Assembly: GCF_005889725.1 (NCBI RefSeq)
Contig: NZ_VCKX01000071.1
Coordinates: 1-46,172, forward strand
Direction: 5' to 3'
Length of the DNA: 46,172 nucleotides
Source: Nonomuraea zeae
Lineage (GTDB): Bacteria > Actinomycetota > Actinomycetes > Streptosporangiales > Streptosporangiaceae
Shown here: positions 1 to 9,047 of the stretch, in pieces
Position numbering within the stretch: position 1 is the stretch's first letter
Layout: every line of letters starts with the position of its first letter
Translations under genes and position numbers: made by a program
The notes under the pieces: model-generated
The model's database searches: none
Told to the model about the DNA's origin: nothing
What the model saw: only the letters and a program-made list of their open reading frames with translations

Positions 1-50
1 CAATATGGCATGTCTTTTGCGAGCACATGCATCGCACAAGCCTGGCGGCT

Positions 51-67
51 CCGGATGGTGCATCCGG
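51..67. repeat. Perfect short inverted repeat (7 bp arms, 3 nt loop)
   Basis: The arms CCGGATG (51-57) and CATCCGG (61-67) are fully complementary around GTG. No T-run follows on the plus strand. It could be the end of a terminator for a gene to the left of the window, or a regulatory hairpin upstream of the small ORF at 102. Confidence 0.4.
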
Positions 68-101
68 CACCAAAAGGGGGACGAACGAGAGGAAATGGAC
101 C

Positions 102-350
102 ATGGAAAACAAGGTGATGAACCAGACCGAGGCGGCCGCCACCCCCGCCGCCGTGGCCGCGGGCGCGGCACCTAGCGGGGTTCTTGTGGAACCTGCACGG
201 ATGCAGTGGGTACGTGACCGTCTCTGTGGTGGCTCCCTGGAGAGCGGGCTCGGCGCTGGCCGGCTGGATCGATGTCACCGCAGGAGCTGCGAGGGCCGAA
301 GCTACCAGCGCACCGGCCGCGAGAGAGTGCCTGATCTTGATCATGACTGA
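102..350 (+). CDS. Doubtful small ORF, Ala/Pro-rich N-terminus (82 aa)
   Basis: An ATG at 102 follows a plausible ribosome binding site (GAGAGGAAA, about 7 nt upstream). The first ~23 codons have the strong GC third-position bias of real genes here and encode an Ala/Pro-rich stretch beginning MENKVMNQTEAAATPAA. From about position 170 the bias weakens and the protein becomes Arg/Cys-rich with no recognisable domain. The +1 frame, open to 369, then gives a more hydrophobic continuation containing WNLHGCSGYVTVSVVAPW. The locus may be a short peptide gene, a frameshifted remnant, or not a gene at all. I do not recognise a family. Confidence 0.25.
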   Translation: MENKVMNQTEAAATPAAVAAGAAPSGVLVEPARMQWVRDRLCGGSLESGLGAGRLDRCHRRSCEGRSYQRTGRERVPDLDHD

Positions 351-962
351 TCACTTCTTGTCTCTGTGAGCTCGGGGGCGATCCCCGAAGGCGGAACGCC
401 GCGTCGGCATCGGAAAGACATCCGGCACGACACTGGAATCAGCTCTCACGCTAGGTGGGTGCTCTTGGGCGAGTCATCCAATGAAGGCAAAAGTCGCGAC
501 TTGCCCGGATTGCCGACGAGTTCGCGACGGGAAGAAATTGGAGACGTTCAACTACGCTGAGCGACGCCACGGCGTACGCCGTTTGTCGTCGCTAAAATCC
601 CGCCAATCGAGGGGTACAGCTTTCCGGCCGCTCCCGGCACCCGCCGCAGGACCCGTCGCGCAATGGCCAGATCCGGCAAAGCACCCCGGCCCTGCACGAA
701 GCCCCGGCGATACGGAGGCCGCGAGCCGGCCCCGGGCAGGCGGGGACGGGAGTCCGGCCGCCAGGTTGATGCCGAGGTAGACCATGGCCGCCGATGGCAG
801 CGATCGGCGTGACCTGCGACCGGGGCCGAAAACGCGCCCCGGCGGTCGCATCCGGCCGCACCCGTCACAAAGACCGCGTTCAGTCGCGCGTACCGCCGGC
901 CACGGCCAAACACGCACCCAGACGCGCGTCAGGGGTGCGTCCAGGCGCGCGTCCAGACCGCG
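351..962. other. Gene-poor stretch, no convincing coding sequence
   Basis: ORFs exist on both strands (for example minus 552-917 and plus 481-780), but they overlap one another, are Arg/Pro-rich, and have no good ribosome binding site or recognisable domain. I see no RNA gene or mobile element. The right-hand part grades into short degenerate repeats. Confidence 0.5.
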
Positions 963-1047
963 CGCTCAGACCGCCGCGCTCAGACTGCGCGCTCAGCCAA
1001 CCACGCTCAGGCCACCACGCTAGGACTGTGCGCTCAGGCCACCGCAC

Positions 1048-1054
<7 letters not shown>
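963..1054. repeat. Degenerate 13-14 bp tandem repeat abutting the ychF stop codon
   Basis: About six and a half units start at 963, 977, 990, 1004, 1018, 1031 and 1045, each beginning CGCTCAG or a one-base variant followed by a variable RCYRCYR-like half. Unit lengths alternate between 13 and 14 bp. The last partial unit contains the complement of the ychF stop codon (TCAGAC), as if the end of the gene had been amplified outward. Confidence 0.7.
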
Positions 1055-2124
<1,070 letters not shown>

Positions 2125-2135
2125 GGAGCCTGAGT

Positions 2136-2858
2136 TTACTTGCTCAGCACGTCCAGACAGGTCACGGGACGGTAGGCGCCCGCGGCGCGCAGGTAACGCT
2201 CCGAGCTCGGCGGGCACCGGTCGGCGACGCTCTCGAACGACACGACCCGGCCCCACGCCTGCGGAGAGTCGCAGGCCACCCGGGTGACGGCGGAGCGCGT
2301 GAGCACGTCCGCGCCGGGCTCGGCCACGCACGCGCCCCTCTCCAGCACCTGGCCGCCCGCGCCGAGGCAGATCACCCAGGAGGCGCTCTGGCGCAACGTG
2401 TCCAGCGTGCCCGCGGGGCACGAGGCCGCGTCGGGCGCGAGCGCCGTGGCCCTGCCGTACCAGCCGGCGCGGGCGCACGGCTGCTCGCGGCCGTCCAGCG
2501 CGACGCAGTCACCGGGCCTGAGCAGGCCACCGCCGCCGCCCGGCGCGCCGGGGTGCGGATCGAGGAAGTTGCGTACGCACGCCGTGCGGCCGGGCCCGAT
2601 GCGCAGCACGTCGTCCGTGTCGTCCGGGCAGCCGCCGGGACCCGGCGGGTCGGAGGCCAGCGCCACGACCTCGGATTCGCCCCCGTTGCACGGGGTCAGC
2701 GCGTAGTCGCCCCTGACGCACGCGCCCGGCGACCACCGCAGCGTGGGCACGGCACGGCCGTCCCCGCCGCCGCTACCCGCGATCACGGCCCCGGCCAGGG
2801 CCGTCAGTGCGACGGCCACGACGGCGCCGGCGGCGGCCAGCTTCGGCAGCGTGTTCAT
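2136..2858 (-). CDS. Secreted cysteine-rich protein with three LppU/SCO3897-like modules
   Basis: A 240 aa protein starting MNTLPKLAAAGAVVAVALT, a hydrophobic signal peptide or anchor followed by a Gly/Ser-rich linker. The mature part reads as three consecutive ~60-residue modules. Each starts G-x-CV (ACVRGD, DCVALD, ACVAEP) and has four cysteines, with a CP motif before a closing C (TACVRN, WVICLG, PVTCLD). This resembles the pattern of LppU/SCO3897-type secreted proteins, so disulfide-bonded extracytoplasmic modules are likely. Function is unknown. The ATG at 2858 is chosen over the upstream ATG of the open frame because it places the signal peptide at the N-terminus. Confidence 0.75.
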   Translation of the reverse strand: MNTLPKLAAAGAVVAVALTALAGAVIAGSGGGDGRAVPTLRWSPGACVRGDYALTPCNGGESEVVALASDPPGPGGCPDDTDDVLRIGPGRTACVRNFLDPHPGAPGGGGGLLRPGDCVALDGREQPCARAGWYGRATALAPDAASCPAGTLDTLRQSASWVICLGAGGQVLERGACVAEPGADVLTRSAVTRVACDSPQAWGRVVSFESVADRCPPSSERYLRAAGAYRPVTCLDVLSK

Positions 2859-2953
2859 CCCAGTACTCTGGGTGACGAAGGATATGGCGCACAAGCGGAA
2901 CGCCCAAGCGTGTCGGGAAGATACGCGCTCGATGTCCTGCAATCATCGCTGGA

Positions 2954-4225
2954 GTGGATGTCGTCTCGCTTCTCATCGGTCTCGCCATCGGGCTGCTCAT
3001 CGGGTTCCTGGTGGCCAGGACGCGGGCGGCGGTGCGGGTGGCCGAGTCCGACGCGCGGGCCAAGTCGGCCGCGGAGAAGCTGGTCTACGTCGAGGAGCAG
3101 CTCGCCGAGCGCTTCCAGGCCCTTTCCACGCGCGCCCTCGACGTCAACAACATCCGCTTCCTCGAACTGGCCGAGACCAGGCTGTCGGCCAGCCGTGCGG
3201 AGGCCACCGGCGATCTCGAACAACGCAAGCAGGCCGTCGAGCACCTGGTCGAGCCGCTGAAAGACGCCCTGGGACGGGTCGAGGCGCAGCTGCGCGACAC
3301 CGAGTCGGGCCAGCGGGCGGCGCGGGCGGAGCTGGCCAAGCAGATGGAGTTCGTCCGGCAGAGCCACGAGCAGCTCCGCGCCCAGACCACGACCCTGGTG
3401 AGGGCCCTGCAACGGCCCGAGGCCCGCGGCCGGTGGGGCGAGCTGCAGCTGCGCAGGGTGGCCGAGATCGCCGGGATGCAGCGCTACTGCGACTTCGACG
3501 AACAGGTCACGGAAGGCGCCCTGCGCCCCGACATGGTCGTCCGGCTGGCCGGCGGGAAGAACATCGTGGTCGACTCCAAGGTGTCGCTGGCGGCCTATCT
3601 GGAGGCCGCTGAGACGTCCGACGAGTCGCTGGCCACGGTCCGGCTCGACGCGCACGCCAGGCACGTGCGCGAGCACATCGACCGGCTGGCGGCCAAGGCG
3701 TACTGGCAGGGGTTCAACCCGTCGCCGGAGTTCGTGGTGCTGTTCATCCCCGGCGAGGCCTTCCTGGCTCCGGCGCTCGAACGCGACCCCGGGATGCTCG
3801 AGTACGCCATGACCAAGCGGGTGCACATCGCCACGCCCACCACGCTGATCACGATGCTGCGCACCGCGCACTACGCCTGGCAGCAGGCCGCGCTGAGCGA
3901 GAACGCGCGGGCGGTGTTCGAGCTGGGCAAGGAGCTGTACGAGCGGCTGTCGTCGCTGGGCAGGAACGTCGAGTCGCTGGGCCGGGCGCTGACGCGGACC
4001 GTGGAGGCGTACAACAAGTCGGTCGGCTCGCTGGAGAGCCGGGTGCTGGTCACCGCGCGCAAGCTGCACGATCTGGGCGTCGTCGACGGCGACCTGGACT
4101 CCCCGCAGATGCTCGAAGGGCTGCCCAGGCCGCTGGCCTCCCCCGAACTGCTGGAAACCCCTTCTTCCTCAACGGCGTCTCTGATTTCGCACTCGAACGG
4201 TAAGTTGGCCAACGGGTCGCAGTAA
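2954..4225 (+). CDS. rmuC: DNA recombination protein RmuC homologue
   Basis: RmuC-family proteins limit inversions at short inverted repeats and carry a predicted nuclease fold. The 423 aa product begins with an N-terminal membrane anchor (VVSLLIGLAIGLLIGFLVA, residues 3-21). A long charged coiled coil (about 25-145) follows, then the RmuC core with GRWGELQLRRVAEIAGM, DMVVRLAGGKNIVVDSKV and EFVVLFIPGEAFLAPAL. The C-terminal ~40 residues are low in complexity. The GTG at 2954 has only a weak GCTGGA upstream. The gene diverges from the secreted protein at 2858 and its TAA directly abuts the ATG of the DUF6542 gene, indicating translational coupling. Confidence 0.92.
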   Translation: MDVVSLLIGLAIGLLIGFLVARTRAAVRVAESDARAKSAAEKLVYVEEQLAERFQALSTRALDVNNIRFLELAETRLSASRAEATGDLEQRKQAVEHLVEPLKDALGRVEAQLRDTESGQRAARAELAKQMEFVRQSHEQLRAQTTTLVRALQRPEARGRWGELQLRRVAEIAGMQRYCDFDEQVTEGALRPDMVVRLAGGKNIVVDSKVSLAAYLEAAETSDESLATVRLDAHARHVREHIDRLAAKAYWQGFNPSPEFVVLFIPGEAFLAPALERDPGMLEYAMTKRVHIATPTTLITMLRTAHYAWQQAALSENARAVFELGKELYERLSSLGRNVESLGRALTRTVEAYNKSVGSLESRVLVTARKLHDLGVVDGDLDSPQMLEGLPRPLASPELLETPSSSTASLISHSNGKLANGSQ

Positions 4226-4750
4226 ATGGGGGGTGCACCGGTGAGTGAGAAAGGCAGGCGTTCAGCTGTCAGGCTGACCGCTCGCGGCGCCATCGCGCTC
4301 TCCCTGGTCGCCACCTTGGCGGGCTACGTGCTGACGTCCCTGCTCGACATCCCGCACCTGGTGGGAGCGGCGTTCGTGACCTCCAGCCTGCTCGGCGTGC
4401 TGCTGGTCAACCGGCGCGAGCTGCTGTCGCTGGTGGTGACGCCGCCGCTGGTGTTCTTCTGCGCCACGCTCTTCGTGGAGCTCGGCCGGGCCTTCGGCTC
4501 GGTGTCGATCGTGCAGTCGCTGGCGCTGGGGCTCTACACGTCGCTGACGACGGGCGCGCCGTGGCTGTTCGCCGGCTCGGCCCTCGTGCTGGGCGTGGCG
4601 TGGCGGCGCGGGCTGCGCGACAACGTACGCGAGCTGCGCGAGGAGCTGAAGGCGGGCGCGGAGGTGCCGCGCCCGCGCCAGCCGTTCGTGCCGGAGCCTG
4701 AGGGATATTTCGAGCCCAAGGTGTACGGGACTCCGCGCGGCGAGGACTGA
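4226..4750 (+). CDS. DUF6542 integral membrane protein (Rv1111c-like)
   Basis: A 174 aa membrane protein with about four hydrophobic segments (about 24-44, 46-63, 69-90 and 112-130). The basic cytoplasmic tail is predicted coiled (RELREELKAGAEV) and ends in Pro/Glu-rich sequence. The conserved location beside ispH and ychF and the length match the actinobacterial DUF6542 family; function is unknown. The ATG at 4226 touches the rmuC stop codon. The GTG at 4241 is a good alternative start because GGGGGGTG lies just before it. Confidence 0.75.
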   Translation: MGGAPVSEKGRRSAVRLTARGAIALSLVATLAGYVLTSLLDIPHLVGAAFVTSSLLGVLLVNRRELLSLVVTPPLVFFCATLFVELGRAFGSVSIVQSLALGLYTSLTTGAPWLFAGSALVLGVAWRRGLRDNVRELREELKAGAEVPRPRQPFVPEPEGYFEPKVYGTPRGED

Positions 4751-4771
4751 CCCGCGGACCCCCGGCTCGGA

Positions 4772-5737
4772 TCAGGAGGCGCGCAGGTCCTTGCGCAGCT
4801 CGTGGGGCAGGGCGAAACGCATGCTCTCCTCCACCGGCTGGACCTCCGTCACATCGCCGAACCCGTGCTGGGCCAGCCGCGCCAGCACCTCCTCGACCAG
4901 CTCTTCGGGCACCGAGGCGCCGCTGGTCACGCCGACCGTGGTGACGCCTTCGAGCCACTCGTCACGGATGAAACCGGCGTTGTCGACCAGGTAGGAGGCG
5001 TCGGCGCCGTAGTCCTTGGCCACCTCGACCAGCCGCTTGGAGTTGGAGGAGTTTTCCGAGCCGACGACGATGACGAGCTGCGACTCGGCGGCGATCTCCT
5101 TGACGGCGACCTGGCGGTTTTGCGTGGCGTAGCAGATGTCGTCGCTCGGCGGGTCGATCAGCGTGGGGAAACGCTCCTTGAGCCGGGCGACCGTCTCGGT
5201 GGTCTCGTCGACCGACAGCGTGGTCTGCGACAGCCACACCAGCTTGCTCGGGTCCTTGACCTGCACCCGGTCGACCGAGTCGAGCCCGTCGACGAGCTGG
5301 ATGTGGTCGGGGGCCTCCCCGGAGGTGCCTTCGACCTCCTCGTGGCCTTCGTGCCCGATCAGCAGGATGTCGTAGTCCTGCCCGGCGAACCTCTTCGCCT
5401 CATTGTGCACTTTGGTGACCAGCGGACAGGTAGCGTCGATGGTGCGCAATCCGCGCTGCTTGGCCTCGTCGTGCACGGCGGGCGAAACGCCGTGAGCGGA
5501 GAAGACCACGATCTCACCCTCGGGGACCTCCTCGGTCTCCTCGACGAAAATAGCGCCCCTGGCCTCGAGTGTCTTGACGACGTGGGTGTTGTGGACGATC
5601 TGCTTGCGTACGTAGATCGGCGCTCCGTACTGCTCCAGAGCCTTCTCGACCGCAACCACGGCTCGATCGACTCCGGCACAGTAGCCCCGTGGCTTGGCTA
5701 CGAGGACTCGGCGGTAAGAGGGGGTCTGGGGCTCCAT
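4772..5737 (-). CDS. ispH: 4-hydroxy-3-methylbut-2-enyl diphosphate reductase
   Basis: IspH (LytB) carries out the last step of the MEP pathway, reducing HMBPP to IPP and DMAPP with an iron-sulfur cluster. The 321 aa product has the three cluster cysteines C20 (RGYCAGVDRA), C104 (DATCPLVTKVH) and C202 (DDICYATQNRQ), with substrate-binding H49 (VHNTHVV), H82 (SAHGV) and E134 in GHEEVEGT. The ATG at 5737 is preceded by AAGAAG and by TAGCAT ending 7 nt upstream, so the transcript may be leaderless. The frame is open much further upstream but lies opposite the divergent lipid-droplet gene and is not coding. The synteny matches M. tuberculosis lytB2 (Rv1110). Confidence 0.97.
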   Translation of the reverse strand: MEPQTPSYRRVLVAKPRGYCAGVDRAVVAVEKALEQYGAPIYVRKQIVHNTHVVKTLEARGAIFVEETEEVPEGEIVVFSAHGVSPAVHDEAKQRGLRTIDATCPLVTKVHNEAKRFAGQDYDILLIGHEGHEEVEGTSGEAPDHIQLVDGLDSVDRVQVKDPSKLVWLSQTTLSVDETTETVARLKERFPTLIDPPSDDICYATQNRQVAVKEIAAESQLVIVVGSENSSNSKRLVEVAKDYGADASYLVDNAGFIRDEWLEGVTTVGVTSGASVPEELVEEVLARLAQHGFGDVTEVQPVEESMRFALPHELRKDLRAS

Positions 5738-5744
5738 ACTTCTT

Positions 5745-5750
5745 ATGCTA
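5745..5750 (-). promoter_or_regulatory. Putative -10 of ispH (leaderless)
   Basis: TAGCAT on the minus strand ends 7 nt before the ispH ATG. No clear -35 is visible. Confidence 0.45.
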
Positions 5751-5837
5751 CGTGGAGCGGCCATCAGGCCCGCGCGTGCGTGGTTGCCCGCGGTTTGCCA
5801 GACTGACCGTCCAATACTGACCTCCCAGGGAGACGTC

Positions 5838-6680
5838 ATGTCCCTCAGCGACGTGATACGCAACATCGCAAAGACCGTCACCAACAAGGATGAGTTGAAG
5901 GAGAAGGCCAAGGACCTTCCGCTGCTCGTCGTGCAGACCACGCTCAGCGCCGCAGGACAGGCGCTGTTGCTCGTCGACCGGATGAAGAACTCGATCAAGG
6001 GCATCGGCAGCAAGGAGGAGCGCGAGGAGGAGCAGTACGACTCCCGCCCATCCGCCGCCGAGCAGGTGGCCGCGCCGGTGGCGGCGGATGAGGACAAGCC
6101 CGCTCGCAAGGAGCCGGTCATCTTCGCCCCGCGGCCCAGCGCCGCCGAGCCCAACGGCTCCGCCAAGGCCAAGCCCGACCCGGTCATCTTCACCCCGGCG
6201 GGCAAGACCGAGACCAAGGCCGAAGAGGCCAAGACTGCGGAGGCCAAGCCCGCAGAGCCCGTCGTGGAGGCCAAGCCCGCTGAGGCCAAGGCCGCTGAGG
6301 CCAAGGCCGCTGAGGCCAAGGCCGCTGAGGCCAAGCCCGCCGAGCCCGTCGTGGGGGCCAAGCCCGCCGAGCCCGCGGTCAAGGCCGCTGAGCCCGTCGT
6401 CGAGCCCGTGGCCGAGGAGGCGCCCAGCGTCGCGCCCGAGCCGGTGAGCGCCCCCGAGGCGACCGCCGCGCCCGAGCCGGTGGCGAGCGTCCCGGTGAAC
6501 CTGGCCGAGCCGCTGCCCGGCTACTCCGAGCTGACCGTCGCCTCCCTGCGTGCCAGGATGCGCGGCAAGAGCGCCGAGCAGATCGGCGACTTCCTCGCTT
6601 TCGAGCGGGCGACGGCGGCGCGGCCCGAGGTCATCAAGATGTTCGAGAACCGCCTCGCCAAGCTCCAGGCCGACGCGTAG
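5838..6680 (+). CDS. Lipid droplet-associated protein (Rv1109c-like)
   Basis: A 280 aa protein. The N-terminus (MSLSDVIRNIAKTVTNKDEL) has an amphipathic/hydrophobic stretch at about 28-45 (LPLLVVQTTLSAAGQALLLV). A long Ala/Pro/Lys/Glu-rich linker with four in-frame AEAKA repeats follows, and the C-terminal domain (about 225-280) contains YSELTVASLRARMRGKSAEQIGDFLAFE. The two ends and the position between ispH and xseA match the mycobacterial lipid-droplet protein family Rv1109c. The N-terminal hairpin probably inserts into the lipid monolayer (inference). AGGGAGA lies about 6 nt before the ATG. The gene diverges from ispH. Confidence 0.82.
   Translation: MSLSDVIRNIAKTVTNKDELKEKAKDLPLLVVQTTLSAAGQALLLVDRMKNSIKGIGSKEEREEEQYDSRPSAAEQVAAPVAADEDKPARKEPVIFAPRPSAAEPNGSAKAKPDPVIFTPAGKTETKAEEAKTAEAKPAEPVVEAKPAEAKAAEAKAAEAKAAEAKPAEPVVGAKPAEPAVKAAEPVVEPVAEEAPSVAPEPVSAPEATAAPEPVASVPVNLAEPLPGYSELTVASLRARMRGKSAEQIGDFLAFERATAARPEVIKMFENRLAKLQADA
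6279..6338 (+). repeat. Four tandem 15 bp units encoding AEAKA
   Basis: Units GCTGAGGCCAAGGCC start at 6279, 6294, 6309 and 6324. Three are identical and the fourth differs in its last codon. They lie inside the linker of the lipid-droplet protein and keep frame, so copy number could vary without breaking the gene. Confidence 0.9.
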
Positions 6681-6684
6681 GCCC

Positions 6685-6702
6685 GCGAGGGTCGGCCCTC
6701 GC
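6685..6702 (+). terminator. Hairpin after the lipid-droplet gene
   Basis: The perfect 7 bp stem GCGAGGG/CCCTCGC closes a TCGG tetraloop 5 nt after the stop codon at 6680. There is no T-run, as is common for actinobacterial terminators. It also precedes the xseA promoter. Confidence 0.6.
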
Positions 6703-6726
6703 CACGGCAGAGTGCGCTTTCCCGCG

Positions 6727-6732
6727 TAGTCT
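6727..6732 (+). promoter_or_regulatory. Putative -10 of xseA (leaderless)
   Basis: TAGTCT ends 6 nt before the xseA ATG and there is no Shine-Dalgarno sequence in between. Confidence 0.5.
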
Positions 6733-6738
6733 TCCCGC

Positions 6739-7962
6739 ATGACCTCGAAGACCACGCCCGAGTCCCCCCTGCCGATCCGCACGGTCCTGCAAATGGTGGG
6801 CGGCTGGATCGGCAGACTCGGCACGGTCTGGGTCGAGGGCCAGATCACCGACCTGAGCGCCCGTGGCGGCACGGTGTTCCTGACCCTGCGTGACCCGGTC
6901 GCCAACGTGTCGGCCAGGGTCACCGCCCCGCGCGGCGTCTATGAGGCGGCCGAGCCGCGACCGGCCGACGGCGCCAGGGTCGTGGTGCACGTCAAGCCGG
7001 ACTTCTGGGTCAACAGGGGCTCGTTCGCCTTCACCGCGCTGGAGATCCGTCCCGTCGGTGTGGGCGAGCTGCTGGCCAGGCTCGAACGGCTCAGGAAACT
7101 GCTGGCCGCCGAAGGGCTGTTCAACGCCGACAGGAAGCGGCGGCTGCCGTTCCTGCCCGGCACGGTCGGGCTCATCTGCGGCCGTGACTCCGCAGCCGAG
7201 CGCGACGTGCTGGAGAACTCCCGCAGGCGCTGGCCCGCCGTCCGGTTCAAGGTCGAGGAGGTCGCCGTCCAGGGCCCGTACGCGGTGGGCGAGGTGACCG
7301 AGGCGCTGCGCAAGCTCGACGCCGACTCCGACATCGACGTGATCGTCATCGCCCGCGGCGGCGGCTCGCTGGAGGACCTGCTGCCCTTCTCCGACGAGAC
7401 GCTCGTCCGCTCGGTGGCGGCCTGCCGCACCCCGGTGGTGAGCGCGATCGGCCACGAGCAGGACAGCCCGCTGCTCGACCTGGTGGCGGACGTACGCGCG
7501 TCCACCCCCACCGACGCGGCCAAGAAGGTCGTCCCCGACGTCGGCGAGCAGCTCACGCTGGTGCGCCAGCTGCGCGACCGGGGGCGCAGGGTGGTGAGCG
7601 GCTGGCTCGACCGGGAGATGTCCTGGCTGACCTCGGTGCGCTCGCGGCCGTCGCTGGCCGACCCCGTGCGCGAGCTCGAACGCCGGGCCGAGCAGGTCGA
7701 GGCGCTGCGCGACCGGTCCAGGCGCTCGCTGTCCAGCTCGCTCGACCGGGCCTCCGACGACCTCGGCCATCTGCGGGCCCGGCTCGTCGCGCTGTCCCCC
7801 GCGGCCACGCTGGAGCGCGGCTACGCCATCGTGCAGCACCCGTCGGGCGACGTCGTACGCCTGGCCAAGGACGTCTCCCCCGGCACCGTGCTGACGATCC
7901 GGCTGTCCGACGACCGCCTGACCGTACGAGCCGAGGAATCCGGCGAATCCGGAGAGGCGTGA
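6739..7962 (+). CDS. xseA: Exodeoxyribonuclease VII large subunit
   Basis: The catalytic subunit of ExoVII, which degrades single-stranded DNA from both ends. The 407 aa product is in the family range. It has an N-terminal OB fold (about 12-105: LGTVWVEGQITDLSARGG), the catalytic core with GLICGRDSAAERDVLENSRRRWP, DVIVIARGGGSLEDL and AIGHEQDSPLLDLVADVRASTPTDAA, then a charged coiled coil (about 270-350) and the closing segment LERGYAIVQHPSGDVV. The transcript looks leaderless. The small subunit gene is not adjacent: it lies about 1.6 kb away on the opposite strand, behind three unrelated genes. Confidence 0.96.
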   Translation: MTSKTTPESPLPIRTVLQMVGGWIGRLGTVWVEGQITDLSARGGTVFLTLRDPVANVSARVTAPRGVYEAAEPRPADGARVVVHVKPDFWVNRGSFAFTALEIRPVGVGELLARLERLRKLLAAEGLFNADRKRRLPFLPGTVGLICGRDSAAERDVLENSRRRWPAVRFKVEEVAVQGPYAVGEVTEALRKLDADSDIDVIVIARGGGSLEDLLPFSDETLVRSVAACRTPVVSAIGHEQDSPLLDLVADVRASTPTDAAKKVVPDVGEQLTLVRQLRDRGRRVVSGWLDREMSWLTSVRSRPSLADPVRELERRAEQVEALRDRSRRSLSSSLDRASDDLGHLRARLVALSPAATLERGYAIVQHPSGDVVRLAKDVSPGTVLTIRLSDDRLTVRAEESGESGEA

Positions 7963-8023
7963 CGGATCGCAGATCTCCGGCGGGGCCGTGCTCAGCGGCC
8001 CGCCGCGGCTGTACCCCGTGCGC

Positions 8024-8029
8024 TACGTT
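8024..8029 (+). promoter_or_regulatory. Putative -10 of the VOC gene (leaderless)
   Basis: TACGTT ends 6 nt before the ATG at 8036. Confidence 0.45.
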
Positions 8030-8035
8030 CGGCGC

Positions 8036-8392
8036 ATGAGAGGACTCACGCAGGTCGCTCAGCACGCCGACGATCTCGACCGGGCCACCGCCTTCTACCG
8101 GGACGTGCTCGGCGTGCGCCACATCGCCACCTACCGGCCGCCCGGGCTCGCCTTCTTCGACCTCGACGGCGTACGCCTGCTGATCGAGCAGGGCGCGCCC
8201 TCCGCCGTCCTGTACCTCTACTCCGACGACATCGAGGCCGACGTGGCGCGGCTGCGCGCCCATGAGGTGGAGATCGTCGAGGAGCCGCACCTGATCTTCA
8301 CCGACGACGGCACGTTCGGGACGCCGGGCAAGGAGATCCGCATGGCCGCGTTCAGGGACTCGGAGGGGAACCTGCTCTGCCTCATGACCTGA
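8036..8392 (+). CDS. VOC (glyoxalase/bleomycin-resistance fold) protein
   Basis: A 118 aa single-domain protein with the VOC pattern: H10 in VAQHADDLDRATAFYRDVLGV, the central strand GLAFFDLDGVRLLIEQ, and the C-terminal AFRDSEGNLLCLM with a candidate metal-ligand Glu. VOC enzymes include lyases, isomerases, dioxygenases and binding proteins, and the substrate cannot be told from this sequence. The ATG at 8036 is chosen because TACGTT sits 6 nt upstream and the VOC fold begins there. The gene is one of three accessory genes separating xseA from xseB. Confidence 0.85.
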   Translation: MRGLTQVAQHADDLDRATAFYRDVLGVRHIATYRPPGLAFFDLDGVRLLIEQGAPSAVLYLYSDDIEADVARLRAHEVEIVEEPHLIFTDDGTFGTPGKEIRMAAFRDSEGNLLCLMT

Positions 8393-8394
8393 CC

Positions 8395-8408
8395 CGGGCT
8401 CAGGCCCG
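8395..8408. terminator. Small hairpin between convergent VOC and tetR genes
   Basis: The 5 bp stem CGGGC/GCCCG with a TCAG loop lies 2 nt after the VOC stop and 8 nt from the end of the convergent tetR gene. It is weak. Confidence 0.3.
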
Positions 8409-8416
8409 CGTACCGG

Positions 8417-9025
8417 TCACCGGCCAGGGGCCTGGATGACGGCCGCGGCAAGGGCGGTCAGGCCCGACTTGATCTCCTCCACCGTCATGCCGCGCTCCTC
8501 CCGCTGGTGGGCGATCAGGCAGGCGTCGACCGGCGCGAGCAGGGCGTCGGCGAGGAAGGCCGCGTCGCGCGAGTGCCCGCGGGCCTGCGCGAGCAGCGTC
8601 GCCAGATGCACGTGGTGCACCCGGTACGGCCCGCCGCTGAGCTTGGCCCCCTTCGCCAGCAGCACGAACAGGGACTGCTGCGCCACGATGCGATCCACCA
8701 GCGCGTCCAGGAACGCGCTGATCCGCTCGGCAGCGGGGGCGCCGGGCCCGAGCGGTGGCGGGCCGGCGAAGAACGCCTGCTGAAAGCGCCGCTCCCGCTC
8801 GTCGATCAGCGCGTAGATCAGCCCGGCCCGGTCGCCGAAGCGCCGGTAGACGGTGCCCACGCCGACCCCGGCCACGCGGGCGACCTCATCGAGCGAGAGG
8901 TCCTCCGCGCCGTGCTCGGCGACCATCCTGGCCGCGACCTCGACGATCTTCTGCCGGTTGCGTGCCGCGTCGGCCCGCTCAGGCGGGGGCTGCCCGACGA
9001 GAGGCAGCAATCGGCGTTCGCACAC
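8417..9025 (-). CDS. TetR-family regulator, probable repressor of the divergent F420-type oxidoreductase gene
   Basis: A 202 aa protein. The N-terminal TetR helix-turn-helix is at about 20-68 (RQKIVEVAARMVAEHG, then DEVARVAGVGVGTVYRRFGD), followed by an all-helical ligand-binding domain. The GTG at 9025 is supported by TAGGCT ending 6 nt upstream, a leaderless arrangement. The divergent DUF385 gene starts 90 nt away, and two copies of a CCGGAGAATTCTCCG palindrome lie between them, one over the expected -35 of this gene. Autorepression plus control of the neighbour is the simplest reading. Confidence 0.9.
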   Translation of the reverse strand: MCERRLLPLVGQPPPERADAARNRQKIVEVAARMVAEHGAEDLSLDEVARVAGVGVGTVYRRFGDRAGLIYALIDERERRFQQAFFAGPPPLGPGAPAAERISAFLDALVDRIVAQQSLFVLLAKGAKLSGGPYRVHHVHLATLLAQARGHSRDAAFLADALLAPVDACLIAHQREERGMTVEEIKSGLTALAAAVIQAPGR

Positions 9026-9031
9026 GGGTGG

Positions 9032-9037
9032 AGCCTA
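9032..9037 (-). promoter_or_regulatory. Putative -10 of tetR at 9025 (leaderless)
   Basis: TAGGCT on the minus strand ends 6 nt before the GTG start. Confidence 0.5.
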
Positions 9038-9047
9038 CAGGTTGAAT

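Noticed and set aside
548..917. Overlapping minus-strand ORFs of about 120 aa
   Set aside because: Three frames are open at once, with Arg/Pro/Gly-rich products and no start signal or family resemblance.
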